Assembly (NCBI GenBank): GCA_036386455.1
Contig: DASVVS010000041.1
Coordinates: 1 to 7,280, forward strand
Reading direction: 5' to 3'
Origin: AC-37 sp036386455
GTDB lineage: Bacteria > Actinomycetota > Thermoleophilia > Solirubrobacterales > Thermoleophilaceae
DNA length: 7,280 nt
Both the position numbers and the translations under genes were made by a program. How positions within the stretch are numbered: the first letter of the stretch is position 1; every line of letters starts with the position of its first letter. This document shows positions 4,768-7,280 of the stretch, piece by piece. The notes under the pieces were generated by a model that saw nothing but the letters and a program-made list of their open reading frames with translations, ran no database searches and was not told the origin of the DNA.

Positions 4768-5760
4768 ATGGTCCGTGCAGGGGTCCCCAGGAGGCTTGCG
4801 GCAGCCCTTGCCGTGGCCGCGGTCGCGCTCGCGCTCGGCGCGTGCAGCGACGACGGGGGCGGCGATGACACGACGCCCCCGCCCGGGGGAGTCGGCGCCG
4901 ACGAGCCGTTCCCGCAGCCGGGCTCGGAGACGCTCACGGACCTTCGCGACGGGCTCGGGCCGGGGCCGTCGATGGCCACGTCGGTCTCGGTGCTCGAGCC
5001 GGGGCGCACCAACCGCTTCGCGTTCGGGCTCTTCGACCGGACGCGCCGCCAGATCTCGGACGCGCCGGCGGCCGTCTACGTCGCGCCCGTCGGCGGCGGG
5101 CGGGTGGAGGGGCCGTACCCGGCGCGGCACCGCTCGCTCGAGGTCGAGGACGGGCACCGCAGCGACACGGTCGAGCACGACGACGACTCGGCGCACTCGA
5201 TCTACGTGGCCGACGTGCCGTTCAAGCGCGAGGGCGAGTACTCGGTGCTCGGGGTGACCAAGCTCGACCAGCGCGTTGTGGGCGGCAACCCGGTGAGGGT
5301 GAAGGTCCGGCGTCCGACGACGCCGCCGTCGGTGGGCGAGGCCGTCCCGCGCGTGCACACGCCCACGCGGGCGGACGTGGCCGACCTCTCCGAGATCGAC
5401 ACGCGCGAGCCGCCGAGCTCGATGCACGAGCACGACCTGGCCGACGTACTCGGCCGGCGTCCGGTGATGCTGCTGTTCGCCACGCCGGGGCTGTGCCGCT
5501 CCCGCGTGTGCGGTCCGGTCGTGGACGTGCTCGAGCAGGTGAAGGGCGAGAACTCCGACGCGGCCGCGTTCATCCACATGGAGGTGTGGAACGAGAACGA
5601 CCGCGCCCGGGGCGAGCGCCCGCAGGTGCGCGAGTACGGACTGCCGTCGGAGCCGTGGCTGTTCGCGATCGACGCCCGGGGGCGGGTGGCCGAGCGGATC
5701 GAGGGCGCGTTCAGCCCCGAGGAGGCCGAGGCGGCCCTGCGAAAGGCGACCGACGAGTAG
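4768..5760 (+). CDS. Secreted lipoprotein with C-terminal thioredoxin-like domain (CX4C)
   Basis: This 330-residue protein should be lipid-anchored on the outer face of the membrane. The N-terminus has RR at 8-9, a hydrophobic stretch and the lipobox LGAC with Cys26 as the modified residue. A Ser/Asp/Gly/Pro linker follows (27-52). Residues about 68-182 are beta-rich, with GRTNRFAFGLFD and YVADVPFKREGEYSVLGV, suggesting an Ig-like sandwich. Residues about 215-328 look thioredoxin-like: RPVMLLFATPGLCRSRVC is a core strand leading into a cysteine pair, then EPWLFAIDARGRVAERIEG with a Pro at the cis-proline position. The cysteines are spaced CX4C (C243, C248), unlike CXXC of thioredoxins or CX3C of Sco copper chaperones, so redox or metal-binding function is plausible but unproven. 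HEH (220-222) and H270 could be extra metal ligands. It precedes the secreted propeller gene by 42 bases and may be co-transcribed with it. Confidence 0.85.
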   Translation: MVRAGVPRRLAAALAVAAVALALGACSDDGGGDDTTPPPGGVGADEPFPQPGSETLTDLRDGLGPGPSMATSVSVLEPGRTNRFAFGLFDRTRRQISDAPAAVYVAPVGGGRVEGPYPARHRSLEVEDGHRSDTVEHDDDSAHSIYVADVPFKREGEYSVLGVTKLDQRVVGGNPVRVKVRRPTTPPSVGEAVPRVHTPTRADVADLSEIDTREPPSSMHEHDLADVLGRRPVMLLFATPGLCRSRVCGPVVDVLEQVKGENSDAAAFIHMEVWNENDRARGERPQVREYGLPSEPWLFAIDARGRVAERIEGAFSPEEAEAALRKATDE

Positions 5761-5782
5761 CGCGCGGCGCACCTTCCGGCCC

Positions 5783-5788
5783 TAGCCT
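5783..5788 (+). promoter_or_regulatory. Candidate -10 element upstream of the propeller-protein gene
   Basis: TAGCCT (TANNNT) ends 14 bases before the ATG at 5803, in the 42-base gap after the lipoprotein gene. It would give a leader of only about 5-8 bases, consistent with the missing Shine-Dalgarno. Co-transcription with the lipoprotein gene is the alternative. Confidence 0.3.
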
Positions 5789-5802
5789 GGGTTCTGGCGC
5801 GT

Positions 5803-7280
5803 ATGGGCAGGCGGGGGCGAATTCTCTTCTCGGTGGTCGTGGGTGCGTTGCTCTGCCTGAGCGCAGCCGCCTCGACCGCCTCGGCGGATCTGCTCTGGTC
5901 GAAGCCCAGGCAGCTCACGCCGCCGTACTCGGCCGAGCCACAGGCCCTCGTGGACGAGCGCGGCCAGGTCCTCCTCACGTGGGGTCAGCGGCAGGGCTAC
6001 GGGCCCGAGCGCGGCGTCTTCAGCTACCGCTGGCGCGCGCCCGACGGGCGCTGGTCGCCGACGCGCACCCTGCCGTCGGTCAGGGCCGACTACGAGACCG
6101 AGGTGGCGATGACGCCGCGCGGCGAGGCGGTCATGGCGTACGGCGACTCGAACAACGAGCCCGTCTACTCGATCGCCGAGCCGGGCGGGACCTTCTCGGC
6201 GCCGAAGCCGCTTGGCGAGCCCGGCGAGGAGGGGCGGGTCGACCTCGCGATGGACGACGCGGGCAACGCCGTCGCGGTCTGGCTGCACCGGCTGAGGGGC
6301 GCCCAGGGCGGCGGCGCCGTCCGCGTGGCCACGCGCCGTGCGGGCGAGGAGTTCTCCCCGGCGCGCACGATCGAGGTGCTCACGCGGGAGCAGCTGAGCC
6401 TGTCGGCGCTGATCGGGCCGTACGCGTCGGTGAACGACGCGGGCGCCGCGGCCATCGTGTGGCAGGGCGGCCAGGAGCCGCGTGCCGACGGGCGCTGGTA
6501 CATGCGCCACCGGCTCGCCTACCGGGCCCCGGGCGGGTCCTTCGGCGCGCCCGAGGAGGTGCCGCACTTCGTGGGCCAGGGCTCGCACATCGACCAGGGG
6601 GTGACGGTGAACGAACGCGGCGACGTCGTCCTCACCCAGCAGGAGTTCCCCAACGGCGTGAGCGGCGGCGTGAGCTACGCGGTGCGGTCCGCCACCGGCG
6701 GCTGGGGCGAGGCGCGCGAGGTCGGGCCGCTGGGCTACGTGACGGATACGTTCGCCGAGCCCGGTGGGGCGGTCTCGTTCCTGATCCAGCGGCTGGCCGA
6801 CCAGGGCGAGCCGGGCGATCCGGCGCCCGCGCCCGACCAGCCGCGCGACAACCGACGCTACGTGGACTTCGCGATTCACCGCGCCGGCGGCGAGCTCGAC
6901 GGCCCGCGCCAGATCTCGACCGTCGACGGCTATGCGCCCGACGCCGCGATGAACCAGCGCGGCGACATCCTCGCGTCCTGGACGGTGGGCGGGGGCGGCG
7001 ACCAGCGGGACACTCGCGTTGCCGTCTCGGAGCGGCTCGCCGGGACGCTGTTCACACCCGAGCTCGTGATCTCGGGGCCGGGCGCGTGGCCGCCGCAGGT
7101 GTCGATGAACAACGCGCGCCAGGCCACGCTGATCTGGGACGGCGACGACGAGCCGGGCGGCGAGTTCGCCCCGACCGCCTGGGGCTCGTTCAGGTTCGAC
7201 CCGAAGCTCCCGCCGCTCCCGCTGCCGCCGATCATCGACATCGGCGACCCGCTGGGCGAGGACCCGCTCGACGACCTGCT
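5803..7280 (+). CDS. Secreted beta-propeller-like repeat protein, 3' end beyond the window
   Basis: The frame stays open from ATG 5803 to the window end, giving 492 residues without a stop. A Sec signal peptide (RRGR, hydrophobic core, ASA cleavage site after residue 28) directs export. The mature part repeats a two-strand unit. Element A is a turn of the type 'hxM-(D/N)-x-x-G-x-hhhhW'. It ends near W60, Y113, W160, W220, Q279, L327 (degenerate), W393 and W445, spaced 47-66 residues apart. Element B, of the type 'x(Y/A)xRxxGGxF(S/G)xPxxh', follows all but the last A (for example YRAPGGSFGAPEEV, 240-253). A lone B-like strand (WSKPRQL, 32-38) at the N-terminus could close the last blade as a velcro strand, giving about eight blades. 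A Pro-rich tail starts near 467 (DPKLPPLPLPP), so a linker and further C-terminal sequence are expected. The fold is inferred from the repeat. No catalytic motif is visible, so a binding or scaffold role is a guess. Confidence 0.85.
   Translation, partial: MGRRGRILFSVVVGALLCLSAAASTASADLLWSKPRQLTPPYSAEPQALVDERGQVLLTWGQRQGYGPERGVFSYRWRAPDGRWSPTRTLPSVRADYETEVAMTPRGEAVMAYGDSNNEPVYSIAEPGGTFSAPKPLGEPGEEGRVDLAMDDAGNAVAVWLHRLRGAQGGGAVRVATRRAGEEFSPARTIEVLTREQLSLSALIGPYASVNDAGAAAIVWQGGQEPRADGRWYMRHRLAYRAPGGSFGAPEEVPHFVGQGSHIDQGVTVNERGDVVLTQQEFPNGVSGGVSYAVRSATGGWGEAREVGPLGYVTDTFAEPGGAVSFLIQRLADQGEPGDPAPAPDQPRDNRRYVDFAIHRAGGELDGPRQISTVDGYAPDAAMNQRGDILASWTVGGGGDQRDTRVAVSERLAGTLFTPELVISGPGAWPPQVSMNNARQATLIWDGDDEPGGEFAPTAWGSFRFDPKLPPLPLPPIIDIGDPLGEDPLDDL

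Noticed and set aside
3922..5772. A 616-codon minus-strand open frame across the SDR and lipoprotein genes
   Set aside because: It is out of frame with the SDR and antisense to the lipoprotein, both of which have clear motifs; its product is compositionally biased only.
5803..5862. Cys18 of the propeller protein as a lipobox cysteine
   Set aside because: The preceding residues are ALLC, with Leu at -1 where Gly, Ala or Ser is required; a standard signal peptidase site (ASA, residues 26-28) follows.

Overview
The window is very G+C-rich, with third codon positions almost all G or C, and has the look of a chromosomal segment from an actinobacterium. The small gene at 3356 matches a protein I remember as widespread in Thermoleophilia (Solirubrobacterales and relatives), and the Rv3520c-like F420-dependent oxidoreductase also fits Actinomycetota. 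That lineage call is inference from memory, not a search. I see no insertion sequence, phage gene, CRISPR array or plasmid function; the content looks like ordinary core and lineage-specific chromosome.

Layout. 2-169 (+) is the 3' end of a sigma-70 family sigma factor (region 4.2), followed by a two-part hairpin at 188-228. A tRNA-Asn(GTT) lies at 302-372 (+). Three minus-strand genes follow, listed in transcription order: an LLM-class F420-dependent oxidoreductase (3243 to 2197), a GT1-type glycosyltransferase (2200 to 956) that overlaps it by four bases and seems to begin at CTG, and a four-helix DUF6328 membrane protein (886 to 392). Across a 112-bp divergent spacer, a lineage-restricted hypothetical gene (3356-3925, +) runs into a short-chain dehydrogenase (4661 to 3933, -), with only seven bases between the two stop codons. 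Across a second divergent spacer (4662-4767) a lipoprotein with a thioredoxin-like domain (4768-5760, +) is followed by a secreted repeat protein (5803 to the window end, +; no stop reached) that looks like a beta-propeller.

How they fit together. The oxidoreductase and glycosyltransferase are almost certainly translationally coupled and may act on the same small molecule or lipid, but nothing in the sequence names the substrate. The lipoprotein and the propeller protein are both exported and lie in tandem, suggesting an envelope-associated pair. The dehydrogenase and the hypothetical gene are convergent singletons.

Expression signals fall into two groups. The oxidoreductase and dehydrogenase genes have clear Shine-Dalgarno sequences. 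The DUF6328, lipoprotein and propeller genes have none but carry a TANNNT -10-like hexamer 6-14 bases before the start codon, suggesting leaderless or short-leader transcripts. No gene longer than 300 bases is left unexplained, and no non-coding gap exceeds about 135 bases. I did not find an obviously new multi-gene system; the points most worth checking are the CTG start, the eight-copy propeller repeat, the CX4C thioredoxin-like lipoprotein and the leaderless-promoter pattern.
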